Assembly (NCBI GenBank): GCA_027924585.1 | Contig: BSBM01000179.1 | Span: 13,120,501-13,184,500, forward strand | Origin: Larix kaempferi | Lineage: Eukaryota; Streptophyta; Pinopsida; Pinales; Pinaceae | DNA: 64,000 nt | Reading direction: 5' to 3' | Shown here: positions 21,761-32,178 of the stretch, one piece after another | How the letters are laid out: every line of letters starts with the position of its first letter | Position numbering within the stretch: position 1 is the first letter of the stretch | The notes under the pieces: model-generated | Told to the model about the DNA's origin: nothing | Databases searched by the model: none | Seen by the model: the letters and a program-made list of their open reading frames with translations, nothing else | Program-made: the position numbers and the translations under genes

Positions 21761-23295
21761 AGGAAGGTATTTCTTAACACAGATCTGCTAGACAAGTCTT
21801 CTTCTCGGGATCATCGTCATTGTTGCTGCTATCTCAACCAATATCTGACTCTACTCATCATAGGAAGTTCTACAGAGCTAGTCCTTTTTCATATTGGATG
21901 TAGGCCCACCACCTGTAGGTCTTCATCATCTATGCAAACGGTCTAATAGAGGTGGCCTCTCAGGACTAATTTTATGTGTGGATGCAATACTGGAAAGAGT
22001 ATCCCAGGAACATTTATGTGCCTAAGCATGACTGGAAAGATCTCCTAGGACTGATTACATGCATCTCCTCCACAATACCTTTAAAGATCATCCCAGGAAC
22101 ATTTATGTGCTGCAGCACGACCGAAAAGATCTCTAAAGGGCATCCCAGGACTTATTATGAGCACACAGCTCAACCTCTTGAATCTCCAGGATTGATTACA
22201 TGTGGATAGACAAAACCTTTAAAGAGCATCCCAAGAACATTTATGTGCCGCAACATGACCGGAAATATCTCTAAAGAGCATCCTAGGACTAATTACGAGC
22301 ACACAACTCAACTTCTCGGATCTCCAAGACTGATTACATGTCTCCATAGTAATACCTCATCCCAAGATTGATTACGAGCACACAGCTCAACCTATCGGAT
22401 GTCTAAGGACTGATTACATACTACATAGCAATACCAGAAAGAGTATCCCAAGAACATTTATGTGCCATAGCACAACTGGAAAGATCTCCCAGGACTGATT
22501 ACATGCTATTTGTACAACTTGCCACATATCATCTCTGACCTCCAAGTATCAACCTGATACTCATGATCCAACGGATTATCATCGCACAAAGCATCATCCT
22601 GATGCTCATGATCACACTGATCATCATCACTGTACCATCCTGATACATATCATTTGGATCAACACCCTGAAGCTCATCATCATGATTATCCTGATCATAC
22701 AATGCATCCACCTGATGCATACTAAGTATCTACCTGATACATATCATCATACATGATCCACCTAATCATATAGTGTATCCACCTGATACAAATACAAATA
22801 CATGATACACATCAACATACATGATCTACTTGATCATACAATGTATCCACCTGATACATATACAGATACATGGTCCAAGCATCCAACATGATGCATATAC
22901 AAAATACATACAAATGATCCAACCGATCATATCCAGCATCCAACATGATGAGTACATACATATACATATAAATGATCCATCTGATCATATCCAACATCCA
23001 ACATGATGCGCACATACATATACATATAAATGATGCATCTGATCATATCCAGCATCCAACATGATGCGTACATACATATACATATAGATGATCCAACTGA
23101 TCATATACAACATCCAACATGATGCGTACATACATATAAATGATACAGTTGATCATATCCAACATCCAACATGATGCATATACAGAGCAGTAACTGGAGC
23201 ATCGTCCTGATGCTCATCATCCAACGCTTACATCCATAGCCATGTGAAGGATCCTCCTTCCAACATGCTTGGAATGGCTTCAACAAATGTTTCCA
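21761..23295 (-). repeat. copia 3' untranslated region with two tandem-repeat blocks
   Basis: The stretch between the pol stop (23296) and the polypurine tract holds no gene. 21960-22510 carries repeats with CATCCCAGGAACATTTATGT and GATCTCCCAGGACTGATTAC. 22840-23190 carries 57-58 bp units with GATCATATCCAGCATCCAAC. Both blocks correspond, inverted, to those at 1060-1640 and 483-800. The two copies differ in the number and wear of units. Confidence 0.85.
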
Positions 23296-23881
23296 TCACT
23301 TCTTCCTCGAAGTGTCATCGATCTGAGGAACACCAAGCCTTTCCCTAAAGTACTCGAACTTCACTCCGGCTAGTGGCTTCGTCAATACATCTGCAATCTG
23401 CTTGTCCATCGCCACATACAGGAGCTTCACTACTCCTCTCTGCACCATATCCCTGATATAGTGATATTTGATATCTATGTGTTTCAACCTGTCATGAAAC
23501 ACTGGGTTCTCGGACAGCTTCACACAACTCTGGTTATCATAGAAGATACCAGTAGCATCCAATGGGAGATCAAATAACTCGGACAGTAGCTTCTGTAGCC
23601 ATACTGCCTCACAGCTAGTTGAACAGGTTGCAACATACTCTGCCTTAGCTATACTCAGTGCTACGCGGGATTGCTTCCTGCTAAACCAAGAGATCACACC
23701 TGATCTCATACTGAAGCAGCACCCAGATGTGCTCTTCCTATCTGCAGCACTGCCTGCCCAATCTGAATCAACATAACCTTGCAGGTTAAACTTTTGGTTT
23801 GCTTCATACTTGAGCCCATAATCAACTGTACCCTTCAGGTACCTCAGAATATGCTTTACAGCAACCAGGTGAACACTCCTG
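23296..23881 (-). pseudogene. copia RNase H domain (nested element)
   Basis: The readable frame covers 23709-23296: SGVISWFSRKQSRVALSIAK, AEYVATCSTSCEAVWLQKLL, then DNQSCVKLSENPVFH, DMVQRGVVKLLYV and QIADVLTKPLAGVKFEYF. This is a complete C-terminal half of RNase H with the conserved ADVLTKPL end. A single-base loss near 23881, in the link to RT, puts the domain out of frame with the RT behind it. It would remove the RNA template during element replication. Confidence 0.92.
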
Positions 23882-25232
23882 GATCTGTCAGGAACTGACT
23901 CAATGTGTTCACTACAAAGAAAATATCTGGTCTCGTGGTCGTCAAGTACATCAAGGACCCAATCATCTAACGATACATAGAGACATCAACCAACTCAGAT
24001 GAAGCATCACATAGAAGCTTCAGATTCGATGCCATGGGTGTGGCCATGGCATTGCAATCCATCATCCCGAACCTCTTCAGGATATCTACAGTATACTTCC
24101 CTTATCCAAGGAAGATCCCATTTGTACTCTGCCACACCTCCATACCTAGGAAATAGTGCATCATCCCCAAGTCCTTCATATCAAACTCAGTAGCAAGCTT
24201 CCTCTTTGTATCTGCAATCAATTTGTCATCTCCTGTTACAAACAGGTCATCCACATATAAAAGTAGAACTACAGGATTCCCTTCCTCAACCTTGTAGTAA
24301 AGGTTAGAATCTACTTTACCCTTAGTAAAGCCCACGCTAGATAGGAAAATGTCCATCCTACCGTACCAAGTGCTGGGAGCTTGCTTTAAGCCATATAAGG
24401 CTTTCTTCAATCTGCACACATATGACTCCCTGTCATGTGTTTCAAAACCAAGTGGCTGCTCCACATATACTTCCTCCTCAACTACACCATTCAAGAAAGC
24501 AGTCTTGACATCCATCTGGTGTATTTTCCATTTCATTGTTGTCGCCAGGGCAAGTACTGTTCTGATGGAAGTATACCTGGCTATAGGTGCAAAAGTTTCT
24601 TCATAATCTATTCCCTCTTTCTGAGAGAAGCCACGAGCTATGAATCTTTCCTTGTATTTCTCTACACTGCCATCTGTAGCATGCTTGATTTTTTAGATCC
24701 ATTTGGAAGTCACAACAGACTTCTCTTTAGGTCTTGGGACAACATCCCAAACATCATTCTTCATTATTGATTGGTATTCCTCAACCATGGCATCCTTCCA
24801 TTCTTTCTTTTCCGCTACTTCTTCATAGCTAGAAGGTTCTTTGTTCATAATGTCACAGAGTAAAGCAACATAGCTGGTATGTGATTTGGTTCTCTTCTTT
24901 GCTCTGTGTTCTTCTTCTGGAATGCCAAATATTTCTGCATCTTGAATGAGCTCTCTAGCCCATGCAGGTTTCCTCTTGTGAGAGTTATCCTCACAGGGTT
25001 GATCTACAGGTTCTTGCGGATCTTCAAACTCACGAACAACTTCTAGAATTGCTTCAATCATGGTAGTGTCTTGAAATCTAGTTTCCTTAGGTTCTTCATA
25101 AACTTCGATAGGTGCCTTCCTTGATTTGATGAATGCTGAGTTTTCATCAAATGTTACATCCCTACTGACATCAATCTTCTTGAACCCTGGAAAGTATATT
25201 CTGTAAGCCTTCGAGCTTTCATTGTAATCCAC
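23882..25232 (-). pseudogene. copia reverse transcriptase (nested element)
   Basis: RT copies the element RNA into DNA. The start is the linker with KEPSSYEEVAEKKEWKDAM and VVTSKWI, cut by a stop at 24693. After it come the palm motifs: HQMDVKTAFLNGVVEEEVYV, RLKKALYGLKQAP, the catalytic YVDD at 24246-24257 and KRKLATEFDMKDLG. A second stop at 24102 falls after STNGIFLG, and a third at 23967 falls before MIGSLMYLTTTRPDI. Apart from the stops the domain is full-length and easily read, so inactivation is by point mutation, not by deletion. Confidence 0.93.
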
Positions 25233-26363
25233 AGAGATACCCTTCTTTCCTGAAGGATCTAGTTTAGTCCTCTTTTCCTTTGGGACATGAGTGTATACTA
25301 GACAACCAAATATTCTGAGATGGCTGACTTCAGGTTTCTTACCAGAAAAGACCTCTTATGGTGTCTTGTTGTCCAATATCTTGTGGGGTGTTTTGTTGTG
25401 CACATATACAGCTGTTCTAGCTGCTTCTGCCCATTGATGCATAGGTAGATCCTAGTCATACAGCATTGCCCTTGCTGCTTCCATAATTGTTCTGTTCTTC
25501 CTTTCTCCAACTCCATTCTGTTGAGGATTATAAGGAGCAATCAACTCCCTCTTAATCCCTGAATCACTGTAGAGCTTCTTGAAGTCACCTGAGGTGAATT
25601 CTCCACCATTTTCGGATCTGGATGTTTTGATCTTCTTGTAAGTTTGATTCTCCATCAAGGTTTTGAATTCCTTGAACTTGTCAAACACCTCATCTTTTTT
25701 CTTCAAGAAGTAGACCCAAGTCTTCCTGGAGAAGTCATCTATGAAAGAGACATAGTAAACATATCCACTTAGAGAACTGGATGACATGGGACCACAAACA
25801 TCTGAGTGGATGATTTCCAGGATGCCTTTTACCTTGCTTTCACTGCTTGGAAATGCCTTCTTAATGTTCTTTCCTTTTGCACATCCTTTGCAAACACCTT
25901 CATGCTTGGTCTTGATTTCAGGAAGACCTTCTACAGCCTTACTTGCAATTGGTAATGCTCTGTAGTGCATATGTGCAAGTCTTCTATGCCAAAGTTCACT
26001 TGTCTCCATGGAATCATGCACCATGGCATGTTCGGGTTGTCCTTTCAATTTATACAAACCTCCCTTTTGCTCTCCAATCACCACTGCATCATCTATGGTC
26101 TTTCCATTTGGCCACATTAGGACATGGCCATCCACAAATGCAACCCTCATACCTTTTGCATCCAATGCGGAGATGGAGAGTAAGTTCTTCTTGAGCCCAG
26201 GTACATAAAGGACTTCTTTCATCTTCAAAGATTTTCCAGAATCTTGGTTGTAGGAGGCTTCACCACTTCCTTTGATGGGATATTGATAATCATCCCCAAG
26301 TTTCACTTTATGGGGTGATTCATGTTCAGACATATTTACAAAAGATTCTTTAAACCCAGTCAT
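25233..26363 (-). pseudogene. copia integrase (nested element)
   Basis: Integrase joins element DNA to the chromosome. The zinc-binding start is visible (LWHRRLAHMHYRALP, CKGCAKGKN), then the catalytic core: FIDDFSRKTWVYFL, RSENGGEFTSGDF and NGVGERKNRTIMEAARAML. The three catalytic positions read D, E, E. The second is normally Asp in the SDNGGE-type motif and is Glu here, which would probably harm activity unless it is a family trait. Stops at 25452 (after LYD) and 25356 cut off the C-terminal part, which continues as RIFGCLVYTHVPKEKRTKLD. Its upstream end is in frame with the protease. Confidence 0.92.
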
Positions 26364-26735
26364 GTGTTTCGAAGCCCCACTATCAATTAACCAATCATTA
26401 CAACCATGGGAGATTGTACCTGTGAGAGCAGAGATTAGGACATACTCTTCTTCACTTGATGAGTCATCTTCACTTTCTGCCCTAGCTTTCTTCTTTGGAG
26501 GTTCATCATCTTCAGCAGCATGAGCATGGTACCTTCTTTTGTATCCCTTCTTGTTGTTGTTGTTGTTGTGGTTTTCCCTTTTGTTCTTGGGACATTCTAA
26601 AGCGAAGTGACCCTTCTCATTACAAGTGAAACACCTTAGATCTTTCTTGTCTTTGTGATAACGATGATAAGATATCTTCTTGAAATTGGATGGCTCCCTC
26701 TTGAACTTGCCCTTCTTAGTGTGAGCTGTGAGAGC
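26364..26735 (-). pseudogene. copia nucleocapsid zinc knuckle and protease
   Basis: Downstream of a stop at 26736 the frame continues with a basic stretch and the zinc knuckle CFTCNEKGHFALEC (26591-26635 region), of the C-x2-C-x4-H-x4-C type that binds element RNA. After an Asn/Lys-rich linker and an acidic stretch (ESEDDSSSEEEYV) comes the aspartic protease site WLIDSGASKHMTG, with DSG at 26376-26384. The protease would cut the polyprotein. The active-site residues are intact here; the damage is the stop before and the stops after. Confidence 0.9.
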
Positions 26736-27380
26736 TTAATCTTCATTCCCCGTCTTTTCTTCTCTTAACACAATCCTTGCTTCTTCTTGAGAACATTCCT
26801 CCCATAATCTACTGAAGGAGATTAATTTCTTTCTGGCACAGATCCCCTGGATAAAAGAGTCCCATGACCTAGGTAGGCCATTCAAAGTGGTCATAACAAT
26901 TTCACCATTCTCCACCATTTCGTCTACAGCTTCAAGTTGTTCCTTGATCTGAGAAACCTTGGAGAAATAGGATTGAATGGTTTCTCCATTCAACATCTTG
27001 ACTCCTTTCAATTGATTCCGCAAGGTCATCTTCCGATTTATGTTCTTCCCTTCAAATAGCTTGGTCAAAGAGTCAAAAATATCCTTGGGTGTCTTTAGAG
27101 AAGACACATGGGGTATCAGATGGTCTTTGATAGAATCGGCAATGATTCTCTTTTCCTTGACCAAGTTCTTCTTATGCAATACCTTAGCCTCTTCATCCTC
27201 TGGGATAGGGATGTCTTCTTTTATATATGAGTCCAACTCATTCTCTTCCAAGATTAACCCAAATCTATACTTCCAAGCTCGGAAGTTATCAGCCCCTTCA
27301 AGCTTATACTCAAGCTTGGTGTGGTGAGACATCTTAAAGAGTACTTCAAATGGATTAAGAAAAGATTTAGGTCTTACCAC
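26736..27380 (-). pseudogene. copia gag (nested element)
   Basis: Gag forms the particle shell. The frame reads MSHHTKLEYKLEGADNFRAW from about residue 17, which is the likelier start because upstream residues belong to the leader. Then follow NQLKGVKMLNGETIQSYF and NGLPRSWDSFIQG, all typical of the plant copia gag (UBN2-like) domain. It ends at a TAA at 26736-26738, beyond which the same frame runs on into the zinc knuckle. This stop alone separates gag from the rest of the polyprotein. Confidence 0.92.
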
Positions 27381-27894
27381 TTGAATTGTTGAAAACTGGA
27401 TCTGGTCCCGGATTAGGGTTTGTAAGAAAAAACCTAAAAATTCAAAATGTGAATTTCAACTTTCTGAAAGGATAGAAAGATGCGCCTTGATGAGCTGATC
27501 ATCCTGGTGTATTCAGAATTTGAGATCAGCAAAGCTTTACCCTTCAGATTTGCCTTTTTGTCCTCCCGAGTTCGCTAGGGAGAGCCCTGAATTAGGGTTT
27601 GAGTTTCCCGGAGATCTACCCAGCCAAAAATCTCGATCCAAAGCTCTAAACTTCTATTTTTGCAAGGAGCTTCCAACTATGTCTTCAGATTTCAGAAATT
27701 CCTATTTTTGTGGAAACCCTAAATTTTAAGGCAAAAACTGAAAATGCTTAGAATTGAATTCTGATTGGACAGATAGATTCTCCTTGATGAGTAGAGTCGA
27801 TCTACTATACTGTTTTTCCAAAATCAGTGGAGAGAAACCCAATAAGCAAGAAACTCAAGTTTCCATCACTGCAAAATGTCTTCTTCTCAGGTTA
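27381..27894 (-). other. copia leader (nested element)
   Basis: Untranslated stretch between primer site and gag. It aligns with 5136-6316 of the older element, but holds a single copy of the unit that is duplicated there. The plus-strand frame at 27520-27729 has no counterpart in any family and is not a gene. Confidence 0.8.
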
Positions 27895-27906
27895 GCTCTG
27901 ATACCA
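27895..27906 (-). other. primer-binding site, initiator Met tRNA
   Basis: TGGTATCAGAGC on the minus strand, an exact match to the plant copia consensus. It lies directly beside the LTR end at 27907. Confidence 0.95.
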
Positions 27907-28510
27907 TGTTAAATTTTGATCATTAATTCACAATACTCTAGGATCTTTACTGAGAGAATAACATGTACAGTATATCAATGCATATCAATCATAACAAGCA
28001 TGACAAGCATCATAAGAATCAAAAGCATTAGAGACAAGAGACACAGAGTTTTCGTGGGGAAAACCCCAAGGTGAAAAACCCCACAACTTCCTCAGAGATA
28101 GAGAGAGCAATGGCTCAACCAAAGTACACCCAAAATACACCTAGATAGTATCCTAGTAGCAGATGATGCTCCTCCTCACTAGTGCACCACGATCTGAGTG
28201 AGAGAAGTATGAGTTTCCGAGTGATCAAATAGAGATCTCCCGATCTCTATTTATACTTAACCTGCTTTCCCAGTTACACTATGGGGCCAACTTGTCTAGC
28301 TAGGTACATCCACAATATAATATATATTTCAGGGCCGACCCCACACATGGTGGTCTAATAACCCATCGGCAAGTATACATACTTGTGACACTTGTCAATA
28401 CACATGACGACACTTCCTTATAGAGGAATAACACATTTCTTATAAGGGTACAATAAATATATATGAAATACATAGATGAAATACATTCTGAAGTTACATA
28501 TACATCAACA
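27907..28510 (-). repeat. copia 5' LTR (nested element)
   Basis: 604 bp, starting TGTTGATGTATATGTAAC and ending TTTAACA on the minus strand, with matching TGTT and AACA tips. It is followed by the primer site. The TATA box (minus TATAAATAG) is at 28247-28255. Confidence 0.95.
28247..28255 (-). promoter_or_regulatory. LTR TATA box (nested copia)
   Basis: TATAAATAG on the minus strand, conserved at the same LTR position in the three LTRs of this family (also 2112-2120 and 21497-21505). Confidence 0.7.
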
Positions 28511-30234
28511 TGAGCTTATGCACTTAGTTAAATTTTCATTTACATGTGCACACAACAAATCAACCAAGTACAAGAGGAAATAATATATGTGGGAGACAAC
28601 CCTAAAATAGAGTATCCTAATACCCATGAGAAGACTTGTTACAATGACAGAGGATGCCACAATACCTTGGAAACTCATCTAGGAGTGAGCCAAACAATCA
28701 AGCCACAACTTCAATCGTCTCTATTGCATACGCATGCCTACATGCTCGCACTACCCATGCCAAGTCTCTCTGCAGCATCGTTATCCGTCGCGATCCTACC
28801 AAATCCTGCACTGCCAAACTGTCATCCACACTCTACCCAGGGCTTACTCAAATTTCCTACACCATGCACTTCTGTTTAGCTTAAACTTCTGCAAGCGTCT
28901 TCCTGACCTGCCGATATCTTCCTCCTCACCACACTCCAGCTCTACCACTAAGGAAAGCTACTAAGATGTCTATCCAATCTCCTGTTCATTGGGTGTCACC
29001 CTCCTCGACGCACAACCACAACATCCATATTGGATGCCTAAGTGCTGAACTGCACCCACCCGAGTTCTTTTCTGTCGGCATGCACTTCTGGTTTCCACTC
29101 TCTTGCGCTCACCCAAAATGGGAACAACTCCACTGGCGTGTCTTCCTAAAAACGCACTGTCGAATGACCTATTTCCGACACTGTAACTTGGGTGCACTCC
29201 CTCTGGAATGCACTTGCATGCGACTGGCCTGTTGGATGCACCTGCTGAACGCACCTTCCGTGGTGCACCTGCCTGGGCGCACTTCTAGGTGCACCTTCCC
29301 GGGTGCACTGCTGAGCACATTTTCCAAACGCACTTATGGGCACAGCTGTCGGGCGCACACCTGAGCGCACCTAACTAGGCACACTTCTGGGAGCACCTTT
29401 ATGGGCACACTTATAAACTCCCATTGGAACGCATCCCCTGGACGCACTACCAGACGCACTTCTAGGCACAGTTTCTGGGCGCATTTCATGGGTGCACCTA
29501 TCTGGATGCACTTCCTGGGTGCACCTCCGAATGCAATGCAGAACCCGCATCTTCCTAGAGATTGAAAGAATGCAACTGTTGAAAATCCTCTCAACTAGGG
29601 TGCGTCTATCCAAGTCTGCATACCGCGCTACTTGAAAGTTCACCCAACTCTTGAGACTCTCATGTTGACCTCCCACAGGGCGCCTCCCAAAGGGAGCGCA
29701 CCTGCAACTAGAGCTACCCAATGCTTTAGCTGAATTTCAGAGCTACTTCCTTCTTGCTACCTCCTTGGCTTCCTTTTCTTGCCTCCAACCGCAATCTATT
29801 TATACACTTATCCATCCACAAGGTAGGGATTTGTGCCCACTCTAGCCGACTCATCCAAGTGGTTGCATGGACCACAAGTCTTGCGGATTCCATCAAGATG
29901 ATTCCTATCTAACCACACCTCTTCACCGTAGTTGTTCCGACGCACCCCCCCTTGGGCACCGTTTTTTCCAAAGCGCCCACCTTGCAACTCTGTCTACCGT
30001 CTCCTCTAATTAAACGCCCAATTTTTGTTGAGGCTTCATCGCTTGGGCTCTCGGACCATTGGAGCTTTCGTGCCAAGACGCTCCACTACACCCTCCAGCT
30101 GAGTTATGCCCATGTTCAATGCGAAGTTCCCAACACTTAGAATATGGCTAAGTGTCCACTTCCTGACGGTTCGAAGGGCCATTTCTCCAAGTGTTCGGGG
30201 AAAACCAAGTCGTGGGCCATGGATGGCTATGACA
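28511..30234 (-). repeat. LARD 3' LTR, main part
   Basis: Aligns along its full length with 32341-34027. Shared blocks include TTTACATGTGCACACAACAAATC, GAAGACTTG, TTGGGTGCACTCCCTCC and CCATGGATGGCTATGACA. The centre (29040-29540) is dense in GGGCGCACTT-like motifs. A TATA box (minus TATAAATAG) is at 29796-29804. Many short frames occur because the motif rarely spells stops; none resembles a protein family. Confidence 0.88.
29040..29540. repeat. dispersed GGGYGCACYT motif array in LARD LTR
   Basis: More than twenty copies of a core close to TGGGCGCACTT or GGTGCACCT occur at spacings of about 12-25 bp, for example around 29260, 29280, 29300, 29350, 29480 and 29510. The region is clearly more GC-rich than its surroundings. 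The counterpart in the 5' LTR is 32880-33330. Confidence 0.75.
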
Positions 30235-30246
30235 TTCTCCCCCACT
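30235..30246 (-). other. LARD polypurine tract
   Basis: Reads AAGTGGGGGGAGAA on the minus strand (30235-30248) just before TGTCATAGCC, the start of the 3' LTR. Confidence 0.8.
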
Positions 30247-32170
30247 TAGATCAGTTGACGTCCTTGGAAACCCGTTGACGTCCCTGGAAACACCTTCATG
30301 AATGTTCACCTATTCATGAATCTTTTGCTACAACCTCCAACCACATATGCAACTCAGTCTAGTCGTCGCATCATCCACCTACTTTGGCTTCGATACGTTG
30401 TTACTTCATTATGCTTCTGTCCATGCTATCCCCCATGAATGAACTAGTCAGGTCATGACTCCCAACGATATTTTCCCTCCATTAGATGAACCGCACACTT
30501 AGCCGGACAACCTCCTCCGCACTTCGGTCTTCCATGCAACTCTGGAGAACGTAAGGCAAAGCTAACACTTCACCTCAAAACTATCTAAGGAACCTGAATC
30601 AGATCCCCGTCATCGAAGTGTTGTGACGTCCAACCATACTTATGTTTCAATACTTTACCACTTTTCTTCCACAACCTATCTCCTTCCCTCACGTTTTCTT
30701 CCTGAACGCACATCCTTGAGAAGGCAAGGCAACCCTTCTTGCCTCAAACAAAGACAAAAGTATTTTTGACTTCTATCATCTGTAGCTCCTTCCACAATTT
30801 TTCCGCGTCGTTAGGATTTGATGAACATTTTGCTTTAGATCTTTCTTTGCCATAGAATTCTTCCCATTCCATACTTCTTCGCAACTGAGTGGTGCATGCT
30901 TCGTTTCCTCGCTTGCTACTACTTCACGGTCATTTGATACGATGCTGCTCATCTCGCCAAGTTGTGATGTTAGGAACCACAGCAAAAATCTTCCTTCCTC
31001 TCGACTCTCACAAGACATCCTCAAATGACTCATGCTACTCTATCGCATGCCCAACTCTTAGCTGCTTCAAAGGGGCACTGCTTCAACAACCCCCAATGAG
31101 TTCTTCTGCAACACTCGCACCACCATCCTTCCTCCATCCACACCACCTCACGCCTTTGGATAATTTTGGGAAAGTCACTTGAATTAAAAATTTTTGTTGA
31201 AATGTTGTCATCTTGCCAACAATACTTTGCACGCCCAACACACTCCAACCAAGTATGTCATGCTTAAGATGAACCCCTTGTGGGCACCCGTATTCAAGGA
31301 TTCCACATCCTAATGCTTCGCCATTTGCTGCAACACATTTAAGGTGTGCTTTCCTGTAGGTCTGCATGACACCACCTTTACCAAACTCGTCATTTTCACA
31401 AGCCTCCGTCAATTCTTCTTGGCATCAGCTTTCCCATCAACTTGTTGGAAGTTTGAAATGTCTTGGGCTTGCTCAGATTGCTTGCTCCTTCCGCTTCTTG
31501 GCGCACCTAATCCAACTGAACCGTCTCGGACGCTATTCCTGCGACTTCGAAAGTCTTTGTGTCTTCTTCATGTTGCATCATCATTGTGCACCCTTCTGTA
31601 ACCAAACAAACTACTTATTTGGTTCTCCTCCGTCTACCTAATGCTTTAATGCACTAGCAACTCTATCCTTCCACACAATTCCTGGAAAATTCAGCATTCT
31701 TCAGCGTGCATCTGAATTGATCCCTATAAAAGAACTTCCTTTCTACTGGATGCCATCACCCGAGATGTTGTTGCATTTCCAGCTAGGCACTCCTCGATGA
31801 ACGCCCAAATTCAACCAATATTCAAAACCGCATAAACCCCTGTAGTCATGATACCATCCCTTTGTCAAAAGAATGGTGAGGATCCCAACTGCCACCAAGC
31901 TGCTGCTCCAGTCTGCATCAACCTCTAAGTTGAAATGGCTCTAGTCTGTTCGCAAGAACAATGATGAGTAGACCGTGTTCTAAGTTTCAATACCATCTCT
32001 TTGCAAGAAGAGTGGTGAAGAGTCCAAACTCCTGCTCTGATACCATCTCTTCGCAAGAATAGTGGTGAATTTCCCAAACCTAACTAGTTTGCAGCTCTGA
32101 TACCATCTGTTCGCAAGAAAAATGGTGAAGACCATCCTTGAACTCCTCAACTGTCGCAGCAAACAACCTA
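30247..32170 (-). other. LARD internal domain, non-coding
   Basis: 1.9 kb without any frame that shows capsid, protease, integrase or RT motifs on either strand. The right end (31849-32178) contains five primer-site-like sequences in a tandem arrangement, listed separately. The remaining sequence shows nothing I can name. Confidence 0.7.
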
Positions 32171-32178
32171 TGATACCA
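31849..32178 (-). repeat. tandem primer-site repeats beside LARD 5' LTR
   Basis: Minus-strand TGGTATCA-type sequences occur at 31849-31856, 31988-31995 (one change), 32034-32045, 32094-32105 and 32171-32178. The two at 32034 and 32094 are exact 12-base TGGTATCAGAGC. The first four are each flanked by a variant of TCTTCGCAAGAATAGTGGTGA, so a unit of about 55-70 bp has been duplicated. The copy next to the LTR (32171) matches only eight bases. Confidence 0.8.

Larger units (their letters stand above)
21157..28510 (-). mobile_element. Ty1/copia element, complete structure but inactive
   Basis: It has two LTRs (27907-28510 and 21157-21747), a primer site, leader, gag, protease, integrase, RT, RNase H, a 1.5 kb untranslated repeat region and a polypurine tract, in the order typical of copia (integrase before RT). 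Flanks read TAAGC on the left and TGAGC on the right, a 5-bp duplication with one later change. The uninterrupted LARD LTR at about 32320-32350 shows the empty site. The open frame is broken by stops at 26736, 25452, 25356, 24693, 24102 and 23967 and by a frameshift near 23881. Confidence 0.95.

Noticed and set aside
28970-29721. Several Cys/Arg/Val-rich frames on both strands
   Set aside because: They arise from the GGGCGCAC motif field in the LARD LTR, which contains few stop triplets. The same artefact appears at 32866-33414.
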